The notes below the pieces were generated by a model that made no database searches, was not told where the DNA came from, and saw nothing but the letters and a program-made list of their open reading frames with translations. A stretch of 64,000 nt of DNA, taken from Temnopleurus reevesii (Eukaryota > Echinodermata > Echinoidea > Temnopleuroida > Temnopleuridae). Positions 37,115 through 51,171 of the stretch are shown here, piece by piece. Both the position numbers and the translations under genes were made by a program. Every line of letters begins with the position of its first letter. The stretch's first letter is position 1. The stretch spans positions 1 to 64,000 of the forward strand of contig BQKZ01000365.1 of the NCBI GenBank assembly GCA_036244855.1, read 5' to 3'.

Positions 37115-40100
37115 CGAGATATATGAGAGCAAAAATAATGTTTACAGACTAGTATAAATGGCATACTATTATCTTATCAAAAGTTCTATTCAACTAACCC
37201 TCAAACTCATGCCTTTACTCGCAATTCCTACCCTGATGTATAGAATCGGTATAATAGCGTTTAACACCACCAGACCAATACCCTCTTCCTCCTAAGAAAG
37301 CAGGACGGTTCCTCTCCCTTTAAGAACCCCGTCTGAAGCCAAGCACAACGTCAAGGCTCGATGATCATGGAATTAAAAATCCAGAGAGACAGACCAAATC
37401 ATCATCAACGTCAAAGAAAACACGACACACTGAGACACCTTACAAAGCAACCAGCTCAGGCTAAATGAGAGGTATGAATGGTAAGAAAAACAAGCATCGA
37501 AGACAGAAATATAGCAGACTAGAATTTAGGATTGGGAAAACAGAAAATGACAGAGAGGGAATAATAATAATAATAATAATACACGGCTTTTATAAGGGAA
37601 AGGGGGAGATATAGAGTTAAGAAAGAAATAGATGCAAATCAAGATGTTAGGAATATTTACGAACATTAACTCTAAATGCTGAGTAAAATTAAATTTAATA
37701 TTGAGCAAAAAAAACCCAGGTAATGCATCTTTGTTTGGTTTAAATTATAAAAATTTTGCACAATATTAGGTAAAATCTTTTAATTTTTACAATGCATACA
37801 TTCTACTGAAACGGGCCTGTTCCCATTTTAGACATTTTAGATATGCTAAACAAATAAGAATATTGAACACTGTTAAATGTTAATTAAGAGTATATAAGTA
37901 AACATATACGTTTCCTTTTAATCATGAGCTATCTGCCGCGCGTAAATCATTCTCCCTGCTAAGACAAGCAAATTATTAGCCGGGTTGTTCCTTAAACTTG
38001 CACCACAAAACCCCCAAGAATTATTCGTATTTCATTCCATCGTGGAGCGGGTTCTGTGTAGGCATTCCCGAGGCAGTCTGCATTGCAACAGGGGCAAAAA
38101 AGACAGCGGCAATGAAATGATATGCAGCCCCTATTACCGCCGTCCTCGTTCGAGTTCATTCAAAATTGATAAGTCATTTAAATTCAATGTTCGCTCAACA
38201 AGCGTTCTCTAATTATGCAAATAAGGAAGCTTCCCAATTCAACCCGACGATGTGATATTCTCTAGCGGAGACTCCTCGGTTACCCAACGGGTCCCTAGCG
38301 GCTACGTGATGGACATGTCGGTGCCTTCCTAATAGGAAAGAATTTCTATCATTCGCTCTCCTCTTTGACTTCCTTTTCATTTCCTATTATATATTGCCTT
38401 TAGGTTTCCTTCAATTTTTCTCATCGAATTCCTTTAAAAGCTTGTTATTTTTTTGTTAGTGATTTTCTTCCTCTGTCATTCCAACATTTTGTGGTTTTTT
38501 TTACAGTGCCGTCATCATTATCATCATCGTCGTCGACGTCGTTGCTTTTCTTTCGTGTTTTTTTTCAATATCAATTTAGCATTTCGGTTCTTAGAGTGCC
38601 GTCATCGTTATCGTCTTTTTTTCCTAAAAAAAATTCCCTTACTTCCATTTTTTATTTTCTAATTATTGTTTTTCGCCATATATTGTTATTGACATTATTT
38701 TATCATCAACATTTTATTTCATCTGTCAAGTCTGTGTACTATAAAAATTAGCAAGATGTTTCTATCCTTTGGTTCCATATTCGCCATTTTCCTCACTCAG
38801 AAAGTTCAGATAATTTCCATTTATGGACTGTCAGTTGTATATGTCTTCATGATCTATTCAGACAAATGGTGCCGTTCAAAATGTATATTTTATCAATTGT
38901 GATTTTATTGATTTTGCCGATTAATTATTCACAAAGTGTTTTATAGGTTACCACTTTATGACATTGCTTTGCATCAGTCATGCGTATTGTGCAATATAAC
39001 TTATCGATTTCCACATTGACTTTATGACTTTACAATTTTGAGATTTTATTAAATAGGATTTACGAAACATAATGGACCTTTCGGGTATCTGGTTACGAGG
39101 GACAATTAAGAGGGAGAGGGTGAATGCAATAGGGACATTTCCCTACGTGTATTCTGCCACGCAGACTTTGCACAAAATTCATATTATGCAAAATGGGATG
39201 TTCGCACTTAAATGAATTGGTCTGCGACCTCATAACTCGACACATAATTATTGTGGTTCATTAGATGTGAATTTCAAGAATATCATTAATAAAGGTAAGC
39301 ATACAGTCTAAAAGTGTTCATTTCTTCTTCTATTCCTCACAAGTGCACTTTAAAGGCCAATATAATCTCTTTCTTTCATCTTAGCTCAAGTTGGGCTGTC
39401 GATGAAAAAAAAATTCGGCATCCAAAATGATCTGACAAAGTCTCCTCAAAGCCGCATTATTAAAACGACTCTCCTTGTTAGCATCATCACCCATCATCAA
39501 ACACGGCCCTCATAGACTCGGTCCCAGAAGGTCCTGTCACACATGAGCATTTATAGCCAGCGTATGTCTAGCATAAGAAATCATTGTGCACAGAACACAC
39601 AGGAGAGACTATCGGGTGACGCTTCCATGCCGAACGCAAGCCGAACGAACTCGACGTCCGTAAAACATCTATCCTACTCATTTCTGTACACAAGAAGCGC
39701 ATCTTTTATTTCATATACGCTAAGGATATGTTATAAATAAATGCAAACGTGTAGTTGGGCTTTAAATACAGATGTGGGACTGACCCTAAACTTCGTGAAA
39801 CATGCATGGCAAAACCGTGTCGTTGCCGGGCTGGGCTTGTAACGATATGCTGTGCTCTGTTACGCAGCCTGCCATGCTTGCCAAGCGGGTAAAGGGGGAG
39901 CAACGGAGAGGCGCCAAAAATAACAGGGGTTGTGCATTTTGAATGCGTGTATTTATTATGCCGCCAAGAGTGACTTGAGTTGTGGTTGGGATGAGCCGAA
40001 AGACGGGTGCTACGGGGGCGATGAATGTGAGAGGGTATGGCAGTGACAGAGTGAAAATAAATCATAAGAAAAAAAACCCGGCATATATGAGTGGAAATAG

Positions 40101-41167
40101 ATTTGCAGAATGAAAGTAAACTAGTAAATTGATTATGAAGTTACTACATGTACTAGGACACTGTGTTCGACCAATAAAACATGTTTTATTGATAGGAGAG
40201 TGGACACAGCGAAGAAATTATAATTTGAAGACACAATGAAAACATAAATTAAAATGGGTGAAAATAAGAAACGACGAGTGGCAATATATCGCTGGTATGG
40301 AAGCATCATCATATTCATAACAAACAATTTTCGCTTCAAATGTATAACTTTCCGACAGGCGGAAGGCGGAGTCGAAATGCATCCGCCGATTAATATGAAT
40401 TTCGAAGTGGGTTGAATAATAAGCTGATATCAAAGTTATACTGTTGACTGAAGAGAGAAGGAAAGAAAACCTGAAGAGGAGGAGGGGGGGGGGGCGTAGA
40501 AAAATTTGTTCCTGAGTTTCCTACTCCTGAATCTCCACCACTGCATCATCCAACAAGAATATACACTGCCTGCCCGGTTACAGCATAAATATTGCAGTGG
40601 CGCACCGCGCGTATTGCCGCGGGAAACTATATGTGAGGACCGGCCAGAGCCCTCCTCTAGAAAAGGGGGATGGCGACTTTAAGGAGGACACGAACCGCTA
40701 AGCGCGAAAATGCTCCCAACACCCGATGAGGCATCGAAATTCGCACCTCATGACCATCCCTTGGTGACCCACGAAGACGAGAAAACAATCTTGAGCGCGA
40801 CAAAGCGATGAGAAGGAGAGGATAGGCAGGGTTGATAGAGTGATAGGGGTGAGAGAGGGTTCCGAGGGGTCGGGAGTGAGCCTAAAATGAAGAGTCGAAC
40901 GAGATTGAGTGATTGAGAGATAAATGGAAAATAAAAGAAGGAAAAAGAAAGAAAGAAATAGTGGTCGGGAGGTGAGCCTGAAATGAAGAGTTAAAAGTAA
41001 AAAACGAGAGGGGTGATTTATAAATGAAAGGAAAGGAAGGGAAAAGAGAAAGAATGCGAATAAAAAAGAGGAAAAGACGGACCGAAAATGTGATAGAGAG
41101 ATTCAGACATCATGGCAAAGTCCCATTTTTGGGTGAGTTAGTAAGGCAGTGTTTGTATGTATGCGTT
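37113..41167. other. Intergenic DNA, no gene recognised
   Basis: Contains a short AAT repeat (37560-37582), an ATC/GTC-rich patch near 38508-38545 and a G11 run (40484-40494). GC-richer blocks at about 39820-40030 and 40560-40800 stand out in an AT-rich background and are candidate regulatory elements. A minus open frame of 119 codons at 39706-40065 looks like no known family and has no convincing gene structure. Confidence 0.5.
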
Positions 41168-41193
41168 TGTGTGTGTGTATATGTGTGTGTGTT
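41168..41193. repeat. GT dinucleotide microsatellite
   Basis: GT repeat interrupted by ATAT. Confidence 0.85.
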
Positions 41194-41245
41194 GTACGAT
41201 AGGTAATAGAGAGGAAGAAAGAGAGAGGGGGAGAAGAAACACTAA

Positions 41246-41421
41246 GGGGGAGTTGTTCAAAAGTTGCAATTGATCGCAAGTTGCAGTTGATCGGAATGTG
41301 CCAATCAAAATCATTGTCCCAAGCGCGTCTTGTTGAATGCGCATACCGTGCGCGAATGAAAATGCGCATTATAATTTTCAAAGTTGCAGTAGATTTGCAG
41401 TTGATTTTGAGCAACACCCTC
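41246..41421. mobile_element. MITE-like element, copy 2
   Basis: Second and better preserved copy of the element at 16114-16293, same orientation. The ends are imperfect inverted repeats: GGGAGTTGTTCAAAA at the left and, in reverse complement, GGGTGTTGCTCAAAA at the right. Within it, short blocks such as GTTGCA and TTGATC/GTTGAT recur, and a GCGC-rich palindromic core sits near 41320-41370. No coding capacity. A precise target-site duplication could not be fixed. Confidence 0.65.
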
Positions 41422-43170
41422 TAAGTAATGTAAGGACAGTGGTACATGCAGAAATGGGGATATTGGAGAAAACTGCGTTTAAAATATATCGATAATAAAA
41501 AATAAATGGATATATTGGTTATAGACATAAAGGAAATACTTTCTTCAAAACAACTTTTCATATCGAAAGACAGCAGGAAATGGTGAAATGTAACAAGAAA
41601 AGTAACACAAAATGTCATAGAAAGTATATGAAGTATAAAGGTTAAATTATGGCAAGAAAGCAAATGATAAACGAGTGATAAACTTGGAGATAAAGGCAAT
41701 GAGAGAAAGAAAAATGAGCCCCTTAATTTTCTGTACATGTATTCTTATCACCCACCCGTATCTGTTACCCCTTAAATCTTGCAGCATCACTCACACGCGT
41801 GAAGGTAGAACGTCTCCAACAAACGATCAGGGAAGAGCAGAGGAAATATTCATCACATACCCGATGTCATGAATAGATTCCGACTTGTAAAGATAATGCA
41901 GGTTTGTGAATTAATGATAGATGTTTCACAACATTTGTGATGCCAGCGTGACCAGAGGATACAAACCAGAACGCATTAATACGATGTCGTGAGGTAATAC
42001 AGAGCACAGATTTTCGACCAATATTTTTTTTTCTTTAGAAATTACGCCATGATAATTTAATTATGTCCATGAGTAGCATTGCAGAAAACTAAATCAAATG
42101 AGGATTGTATCCTTTTTTTTTCAACATTGAATACTAAACGTGGCAATGAATTACACATATATTAAAAAGGAAACAATTTTTGTAACATTGGACATGTTTA
42201 AGAAAAAATAACAAAAATGTTTTCCCATGGTGATGTACGATTGAATACTTCAGATGAGACATTCTAAAAGTTTAATATAGCTATGAGGTACAGATATCAA
42301 ATTCGTGTTTTTCTTTGACTATCACAAAAACTTGGAAAATATAATGAGCTTGTACGTAGCTACATAAATAATTATATTTCCTGCCTGGAAATTTCGTGAT
42401 TGGTGTATTTATGAATTTTGCAATATTTGAATATACCTTTTCTCGAAGATATTGAGAAGATGATTGAGCTTTATTCTTCCGTCTCTTCGTATCATCCCTA
42501 TCATATACGGCATATAGTGCAGACAATTTCTCCAGCACATGCACTTTTAGGTGATGAAGTCTCAAGTCTAATTCTGGCTCCAAAATGTGTTATCATCATC
42601 TCCGTGAGACGGACGAAGATGGTATTAACATGAACTATTTCACGTAAGACGAAATATGGTAATAGCATTTACGATTTCACAGTCAGTGGATGGTGTAATA
42701 TTGGCGTTACGACGTGGGACGGTAATAACCTAGCAGAAAATGTCTTTCTCTTCATTGTATTTTCTCGCTTCCATCGGTAGCCAGAGAGCTTGAAAAGCGA
42801 TTCGGAGGACCTTAATAAACCCGGGAGACTTTCATATACAGTATCAAATGAAAAACATAATAGAAATTCCCAGAAGTTATCAAACATAACCTTGATGTAT
42901 TAATTGTGATTTAAGTAATTGCGCTTTAAGTACTATTGGGAGAAGATAATTATTTAAGAAATTATGTATTGCTTATTCTCTGAACATTGATAATTGTGTG
43001 GATTCTGTGTAGACATGACTACTGATACTTTTAAATCGTATATTGTTCAATAATAATTAACAAGCAAAGGGAAGAATTGGAATATTTTAAACCAAGTATC
43101 AAACTATATAAAGCTACTATCCCAGATCCATATTTTGAAGAACAAAACGACATCATAAATCAACAAAATT
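41422..43170. other. Intergenic DNA, no gene recognised
   Basis: AT-rich. Short open frames on both strands have no recognisable domain or gene structure. Confidence 0.6.
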
Positions 43171-43294
43171 AAAAAAAAATAAAAAAAATAAAAAAAAAAA
43201 GAAAAAAAAAAACCAAAAAGATAAAAAAAAAAAAAAAAAAAAAAATAAAAAAAAAAAACAAATAGAAAAAAAAAAAATTAAAAAAAAAAAAAAT
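43171..43294. repeat. A-rich low-complexity tract, about 125 bp
   Basis: Long A runs broken by single T, G or C bases. It could be the degenerate tail of a retroelement, but no element body was recognised upstream. The sequence around 43320-43420, on the right, becomes C-rich. Confidence 0.85.
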
Positions 43295-43809
43295 TTTTAT
43301 GTGATATTGCACCCAGAATACTACACTCACTTCGTCCCCTTAAAAGTTAACCCCTCCCCGACCCCTTCCCCGACCGCTATCTCCCCCGGCTGGTGACTGC
43401 GGCATCTATCCCAATACCTTTTATTGTAACGGATGAGTAAGAATATTTCCGCTTCTTTGTTTTCTGCTTTTCATCCGTAATATCGGCGGCTTCCCGAAGA
43501 CCTTGAACCGTTTTCATCAAAAAGTCAAGTTAAAATTACTCCTTGTAATTTGTCCCCCTTTCATTCAGTGATGTGAGTGGATAAAAAGATAATTTGGTAT
43601 AGGTACCAATCACACCCATGGAGAGGGGGCATCGTATACCGACGACGAACGAATAATCAGTGATAATACATTACGTTTCTTTACGGTCAAGGATTGGTCG
43701 GTCTGTGGTTGGTCTATGATTTGTGCGATGGTGTGAACGAGATGTTTATGCAACGGATAATGAATAGTGTTTGGTGGTTGGTTTTGATGTTATGATATCA
43801 AATTAATCT

Positions 43810-44692
43810 GATATATAAAGTTTGATATGATTGCGTTATTTTGTGGAAAAAAATCAATCATCTGAAAATTGTCCGAACTTATATTAATTAGCAATGATTA
43901 TGTTTTTACATACGAATTACCATCAGCAAGTTGTGGTTATCTGTTTATAATTTTAAAAAGTGATTTGTTCGATGTTTAACAAATATTAGATTATTCTATA
44001 TATTTGAAAACATTTCCAATAAATATTTAAAGTACTCTTGAAATCTAAGTAAGATGTTAAGTTAGCGTCATCTAAAAGTCTTTCCTCCCGGTTTTCCTCT
44101 TCCTGCATGTAACGTATTCCAAATTTTATAAACGTTAGATAAGCGTTGGCTCTAAACTACATTGTAATTGACGCCAATGAACCTCTCGTCATGGGGCTCT
44201 TGGTGTGACATTTATGTTAAAAATATCACAAAATATATTTGTGGTCAATGGAATACTCTACTGACAATTTCCTATAGACGTTCGGTCTTATTGTCTATAT
44301 TTTAAATGAAAGATTTTCTCATTTTATCCTACATGTTTGTGTAGAATGTGCAATTTTTGAAGTTTCATGTTTTCTTTTATTATATGCGATAGATTTGCTA
44401 GGATTTTTATTAAAAGAATTGGGTCAAAATTGTCAGGGTCTTACAAAAGCGATTAATAATAGACAAATTGATACACTAGCTATCCGAGATGGACAGGGAT
44501 ATCAACCAACTGGTATACCAATTGTCTTCGCTAAATGTGACAGACAAAAACGGCAGCATTATCTTCCCAATTTTGACGAGAAAATGTATCTGATAATGTC
44601 CACTTTACCCGCTTCAGACAGGATTATAGGACTATCAAAACCTGATGGTCTTAAACAGGTGGTATCAACTAAAAGCCAATCGTGTATCCTAC
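43810..44692. repeat. Duplicated segment A
   Basis: Aligns over its whole length with 57329-58726 (A'), roughly 85-90% identical by eye, except for a 517-bp insertion in A'. It holds an open frame of 105 codons (44395-44712) whose counterpart in A' is broken by a frameshift and a stop, so the frame is probably not a constrained protein. The match ends exactly where A' meets an N. Confidence 0.85.
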
Positions 44693-45679
44693 CGAGACCT
44701 CTGTTGATGTGACGAATCTTGTGGCGTGTAATTCATTCCACAATCGGCCTCTCCTGCTAAATCGCGGCTTCGAAAGTAACCCTTTTTGGCGCTTATTTTA
44801 GAAGATCCGGCTAAAAAGCCCTCATGATGAGCAAAACAGAAGGGCTTCTTAATTACATTTTTGTTGAAGCTGCTTTTCTGGCGCTTTATATCACAATAAT
44901 ACTCCCAGTACGTCATTTGATCGGGGCATTAGCCCTGCTCCTACGGACCCTCGCGGTTTGGGGGTAACGGGAGACTAAAGCGAGGCCTTTTGGGAGAGGA
45001 GGGGGTATAAGCTCCCATCTTAGGCGTATAGCAAAAAAGTTAAATCCAACGATTTAGAGGATATTTATTTCCTTCTTACTGTCTTCAGTGCAAATGCTTG
45101 GGATAAGGGAGGGGAGATGATAATTGAATTCTGAGATGCTTGTTTTAATCCATGTAGATAAAATCATAGATACAAGGCACATCCTTATTGATACAAATAC
45201 AGAATTTGAAGAGAGAGAGAGAGAGAGATACAAATGCAACAGAATCGGCTGGATAGTCCACGTTTAGTTATTCCAATCACTATATATACCACTGGTTTTC
45301 CATGGGATCTGAAAAAGAGTAGACATTGACAAAGTTCATACACATCTAATTCTATCTCATCAAAATATTCAAAACTTTGTATGAGGCGATTATAGAATTT
45401 TACAATTATTCTGATTACAGAATTTGTTTGTTTTATTTGTTTTATTTCCGTCATAAAAGAAAACACAACAAATACAAAAAATGGAAACTATACACAATGT
45501 ACAAAATAAAATAAAGATTATTGTATGAGTATTATGAATAATGTAGTTGTTTGAATAATTCTTCAATATGTAAATTCAAATTTCTGTAGCTCTCATTTGA
45601 AAGTAGGTATTAAAATCTGGTACTTCGAGGGACGGGACACTAAACTCGAAAGCAGAAGATAATAACGAGATAATATGAA
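44693..45679. other. Intergenic DNA, no gene recognised
   Basis: A GC-richer patch lies at about 44930-45010 and a short GA repeat at 45210-45228. No coding exon supported. Confidence 0.55.
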
Positions 45680-45774
45680 TCTCATTCGTCCCACCGGGAG
45701 GCTCGTATAACCCGATACCTTCTGCGTGGTGGCGAAACAAAACAGGTTGCCTTATTAGATAGGAGGGGACAGAG
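45680..45774. repeat. 95-bp exact repeat, copy 1
   Basis: Identical over all 95 bp to 45896-45990, starting TCTCATTCGTCCCACCGGG and ending GAGGGGACAGAG. Copy 2 begins directly after an N at 45895. Probably overlapping contig ends that were not merged. Confidence 0.95.
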
Positions 45775-45778
45775 ATAC

Positions 45779-46190
45779 TGGTAAAGACATGGAGAGAGGG
45801 AGAGAAATAGAGAGAGAGAGACAGAGAGATGAACATAAAGGAGATATGCATGGTTAGAGAGAAAGAGGGAGAGAGAGAGAGAGAGGGAAAGAGANTCTCA
45901 TTCGTCCCACCGGGAGGCTCGTATAACCCGATACCTTCTGCGTGGTGGCGAAACAAAACAGGTTGCCTTATTAGATAGGAGGGGACAGAGGTAGTGGTAG
46001 AGACAGGAGAGAAGAGAGAGAGAGAAAGAGAGAGAGATAGAGAGAGATGGGGGCGAGGCAGAGAGGGAGGGGAGAAGGGGAGGTCGTAGGTTCATATCTA
46101 CGGCAGAAAGCACACTAGATGACAACAAGAGAGAAAATTAAGGAAGTCATAAAGATGAAGAGAGAGAAGGAGAGAAAGAACGTCCAAGAA

Positions 46191-46221
<31 letters not shown>

Positions 46222-46235
46222 GAATGTCCATAAAA
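45779..46235. repeat. GA-rich purine tract
   Basis: Mostly GAGA with interruptions, spanning the N at 45895 and containing copy 2 of the 95-bp repeat (45896-45990). Produces spurious Leu/Ser-rich frames on the minus strand. Confidence 0.9.
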
Positions 46236-49200
46236 AGAAGATAGATAAGTGAGAATGTACAGATCGTAATAGAGCGTACTTTTCAGGGAAAACTTTGTCA
46301 AACCAGTTTTGTCGCAGAAGTAAGCGTTTGTATTAAACTAACACTATTTATCTACAATCACTTTATCTTTTTTGTTATTATTCCTTTCCTTATTCTCCCC
46401 CTCATTCTTCTCATCTTCTTCTTTCATTATGTTTTTTTCCTCCTTTTCGTCTCACTCTCATCTACTTCATTTCCTTTTCTCTCTTCTTTTCCCTCTCCTT
46501 CTCTATTCTTGTTCTCTAAGTGTCATAGTACTCGATCAGACAAGCATAAGCTTAGTTTCCATCGTTCTACATGGTCTAAAAGTCGCTTATTGGAAAGAAG
46601 CTCTAGTAGCTCAAACCAAAAGATCAGGTATTATGTTAGTGACTCGTTCAAGCCGTTTCGATGCGGCCGAAAGGTTCTCCCTTTTCAATGGCAACACCAC
46701 TTGGACGACTCGACAGCTTCGGAGTCAGCGAAACGAATTAGGGCACTGGTTCGACAGATTCAGACAGCTTCAAGCCCAATCAATATCAAACACCACACCA
46801 GGTTCACGTCAACAAAAGAGTAATTAAGTTTTCATTCAGGACAAGCTTAAGATGAGATAAACACATGCTAGTGATATGTCATCCTGGGCTTCTTCAATTT
46901 CATCCTCATTTTCTTTCCTTTATCCTCATTTTCTTTCTTTTATGGCCGATTTTACGTCAAATTCAAACGTCTTGGGATAATGCTTCCCAGATAATGGATG
47001 ATTTTATGAGAATGAGGACATATACCATGTTACTATTAAGCGTTGACTCTGATAAAGTTGGGCTAAAAATCGAATAGATAGTTTTTAGAAATGTATAATG
47101 ATATCATCTTGTTAAGTAATCTGTGAACAACGCTGTTAGCAATAATACCAGTCAACTATAATAGTAAGCATGGTAAGTACTATCAATAAAGATAAGAGGT
47201 GGTATAAGAATAAATCAAAGTTGTGCTGGGTATTTTCCTCGATACGATGTATTGAAAAGAACCTGGCGTAAGATTTTTTGTTATTTTAAAGTTTTGAACA
47301 GTTCAAAACATAACAACTGAATGAATAAGGAAATGTATCGAGGAGTAAATGGTCGACAAAGAGTAATATAACAATATAAGCGTAAGGGGTGATTGAACAT
47401 AAACAGATAAACGAATATACATAAATAAATAAATAGATCAATAACCAAATCAATTAAAGAATTGATTGTATATGTCATGATGATCACAGGAATCTTTGGT
47501 ATTCGTCCTCTTTATAACCCTATTATTAGATGTCATTTTTAAAGCGCTGAGATAAACTTTTAGCTCGATTGGCTTTTTTCCCAACCCAAAACTGTTTAAC
47601 TTGCTTTAGACCATTTGTTTACTCTTAATGATTTGTATTGATAAGCTATAAAGTTAAACAATAACGTGTCCTTGTAATATTTTGCATGTGCTGAGCAAAT
47701 TCAAACACCGTGAAAATGACAGCAGTGATTATTGAACAAATCTATTTCGGTTGTTCGTGATATAATACATTTTAATTGACATTAGCCTGAAAAATACGTT
47801 GAACCATGACAATCGTTTTTTGTCTAAAATTATGTGACATTTTGATGTCTCACTCGTCAACGCCCACTCAACTCTCGTTTTGTTCAAAGAGAAAAGATAA
47901 AAATGGTCAATGAGAATAGTTGAATGGAAATCAAATCTTTGGTTATAAAAGTCATTGATTTGAGACCAATTTGGCTAAAAAGAGTTTATCTCACCACCAC
48001 CCTCTTCTGCTCTGTCCCTCGCTCACCTTCAAGCTTGCACTATGTGAAGATATATTTTATGAATTCCACAATCAGGATTAGTAATTATTGAAAAGATATA
48101 GATCTCTCATGAAAATGAATGTATATACATGTATATTTCTCATTGTCAATGCGATATTAATGATTGTCCTTTGGAAACGTCTTTCTTTATTAATTGCTTG
48201 TCAGCTCCCCGGGAAGATGGGGCCCCAATGCCCCCCCCCCCCTCCTCTTTTTATCTCACAGTGCACGCGTAGGCATTTTTTGTAAATCTATTCGCCTGTA
48301 AAAATGTTTGTATAATTTCCTAATATTTAGATACTTTTAAAAGATTTCACATAAAATGTATAAACATGATTTTGTTTCACAATCTGCAACTGATTTAAAA
48401 TACCAGAATACAAGATATGAATGCAGAGAATAATGGAATTTACATCGAAATTACGACCAGAGTTGGGTATATTTGAGCGAATTATATCATATTTCAATAC
48501 CCTTTTAAATTTTACGTCACACGTTAGAATATGAATATACTTCACAATACTTCAACCCTCGCTGAGTTATGACACCAATGAGCATGAAGTAATAGTATTA
48601 AGTCCCCTAATATTTGTAACGTACCACTTTTTAAAGTGTCAAAGTAGTAAAATCGTATATCATAGGAGTGCATCTGGATAGTATATAAATTTAGTATACA
48701 AATTAATATCCAGACAAATACATTAATAAGGAGAACCTTAAAATGTACCCGACCACACACAGACACATATGTGAAATACCCTTTAGGTAGCTGAGGCAAA
48801 TAAATACAAACAGACATCAAAACAAGCAAACAAGTTATTGAATGCAGAGCAATTTTATTTATTCATAATCCATTGATAAAAACATAACTATACCTCATAA
48901 AAAAGATTCGGAAACTGGTCGGGGTACTTTATGGCAATTATTGATCTTTTATAGCATAATTACTATTCATCGGTTCCATTTATAGTTGGAATTAAATTTT
49001 GAAACAAATATATTAAAGAGAATCACTAAACTTGATTTTAGACAATTTCGAGTAAAGGAGCGGGCTGCAGGCTTAGATTCTCTTCTTTTTTAATGTTAGC
49101 ATGGATTGCCAAATGTAGATTGCTTTTTTTCCTCTCCTCTAGTCTTTTGAGATAGTTCACGGTATGACAAACCCAAAATATCGCATGATATTGAAAACAT

Positions 49201-49372
49201 CATGTAGAATAATCATGATTATTAACGTTTTCTTTTTCTCTAACTCTGTGTATTGTTTCCTTTTCTACCTTGTGCAGCTCTACCCCAGCAAGTTTTTTTT
49301 CCCCCAAAGATGACTCTATTTTGTCCAATGAATTTGGATTACCACTTCAGAACATTTTTTTTTTAGATTGCT
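46236..49372. other. Intergenic DNA with one unassigned double open frame
   Basis: A pyrimidine-rich stretch (about 46370-46515) precedes a non-repetitive patch (46516-46830) that is open in two plus-strand frames, neither of which I recognise. Farther right the sequence is AT-rich, with a C12 run at 48231-48242. No gene supported. Confidence 0.45.
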
Positions 49373-49465
49373 GGGGGGGGGGGGGGTGAAACAACGCACA
49401 CACAAACACACACGAACACACATACCAGCACATGCTTTCTCATACGCTTACACACATACACACCA
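49373..49465. repeat. G14 run followed by CA-rich repeat
   Basis: Fourteen G at 49373-49386, then degenerate CACA repeats to about 49465. Confidence 0.9.
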
Positions 49466-51017
49466 ACTTGTCAAAACAATAGATTTTTCTTCTGCCAGTC
49501 TTCCAGACTATCTGTAATATGAAAAAGGAATCATTTGAGAGCAAAATATTCCATGTTGTTATTTTTTTCAAAGTTCTTCTTTCTATCAACATAGTTTACA
49601 ACTAGAGCGCAATTACTGTACTTCAATTAACTTTAATTAAGTTGTGATGATTTTGACATTAGAATATAGGTCAGGGATTGACATACGATTACCACATGCC
49701 GCGTTGCTTTTCAGTTAGCTTATATCCCACCAAGAATAAAAGGATTTGAGGGATCATAGTCAGGCAAATGAAATTGATAGAGAGAGTATTGATATCTACA
49801 ATACGAGATCAAGAAACATTTATTCCGACATCAGAGCAATTTGAAAATCGTTCCCGTGCTGTTAAAAGCCATCCCGAACATTACATAGCTAATAATGATG
49901 ACAGTGAGGACTATAAGAGCGGAAAAGGTAGAAAGAAAAATTAGAGTTCACCCCGCCGTATGCACTTTTGAGAAACGATTTCTAGTCCTTAGTGTCCCGG
50001 CACAGTCTTATGAAAATTTAGCCTCATTAGATTTCTTTACCGTTTTTAAATGGCCTATGAAATTACGATAATTATTGCTATTGTAAACTTGGCTTTCTGT
50101 TTAGGGTCGGGGTTTTATTTGAGACGAACAAAAGAGTGGTTATTTTTATTATGAGTATAAAAAAAAGTTTGTTTCTTAAAAACAGGAACATTTGTTGCGG
50201 TTGCAGACGGCAATTCATTAATCTCGTATTCTCGTTTTGCTGCTATCATCGAGCACGCAGCTCGAAATGAAAACGTGTGATGTTATCAAAGGTAATTGGT
50301 CTATTTTCACGGATTTAGAACTCAAATTCAATTCGGTCCGAACGTCTTTTCTTTGATAAATACAGGACTAGATAGATAATGAGGATGATTCACAAAGTTA
50401 GGTCTGCGCTTATTGAAGAACTGATTGTTTATTCCGCTCGGGAAAAGTCGAGTGGCGACTCTGTCTTACCGACCGACCCAATTTGACAATAGTCACAGCC
50501 TTTCTACCGTGCGGCGTATACACGACACACTAAAAGTTTAGAATACAGCAATTTCCGATTTAATGTGCCTCCAGGCGATCAGAAAGAGCCCTAACATCTC
50601 CAAAGTATTGTCATTTTCAGTGGCTAAATACCTTTTGTCGTTGTTTATTTATGAAATACATTTTCGCCTGTACTTCAAACGAACCGCCCGTCAATAAAAG
50701 CCCTGTCTCATATATGCTGTACCGTAATGCCCGATCGTACACTAGATTTGTACTTGAGAAAATGGGTATGAAGATGAAAGAAAGAGAGATAGTGAATAAA
50801 AACTCGTGAACAAAATAAAACAGAGAGACAAAAACTGTAGAATACATACAAAAGTTAAGCGACTGAGTAATTAGATAGTACGGTGGAACTCAAAAGGAAG
50901 AAAGATAAAGGAAAAGGGGAAAGAGATGTTAAGAAAGAGGGATTGTGGGAAATAAATTGTATTGTGTGTATATCTTTATGTCTATGTTAGAGAGGTGGGA
51001 GATAGATATAATAAGAG
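49466..51017. other. Intergenic DNA, no gene recognised
   Basis: AT-rich with no recognisable coding exon or element. Confidence 0.6.
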
Positions 51018-51129
51018 TGGAAAATATGGAGGGAGAGAGAGCGAGAGAGAGACAGATAAAGAGAAAGAAAAATGAGAGAAATAAAAGGATATGGAGAGAG
51101 ATGGAGAGAGCGAGAGAGGGGAGAGATAG

Positions 51130-51171
<42 letters not shown>

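Noticed and set aside
36764..37157. Poly-Met and poly-Ile/Ser open frames
   Set aside because: Translations of a GAT repeat on opposite strands.
43171..43294. Poly-A tail of a LINE or processed pseudogene
   Set aside because: The tract is interrupted throughout, and no retroelement body or target duplication could be found.
44395..44712. 105-codon open frame in segment A
   Set aside because: The A' copy has an early stop and a frameshift; no family recognised.
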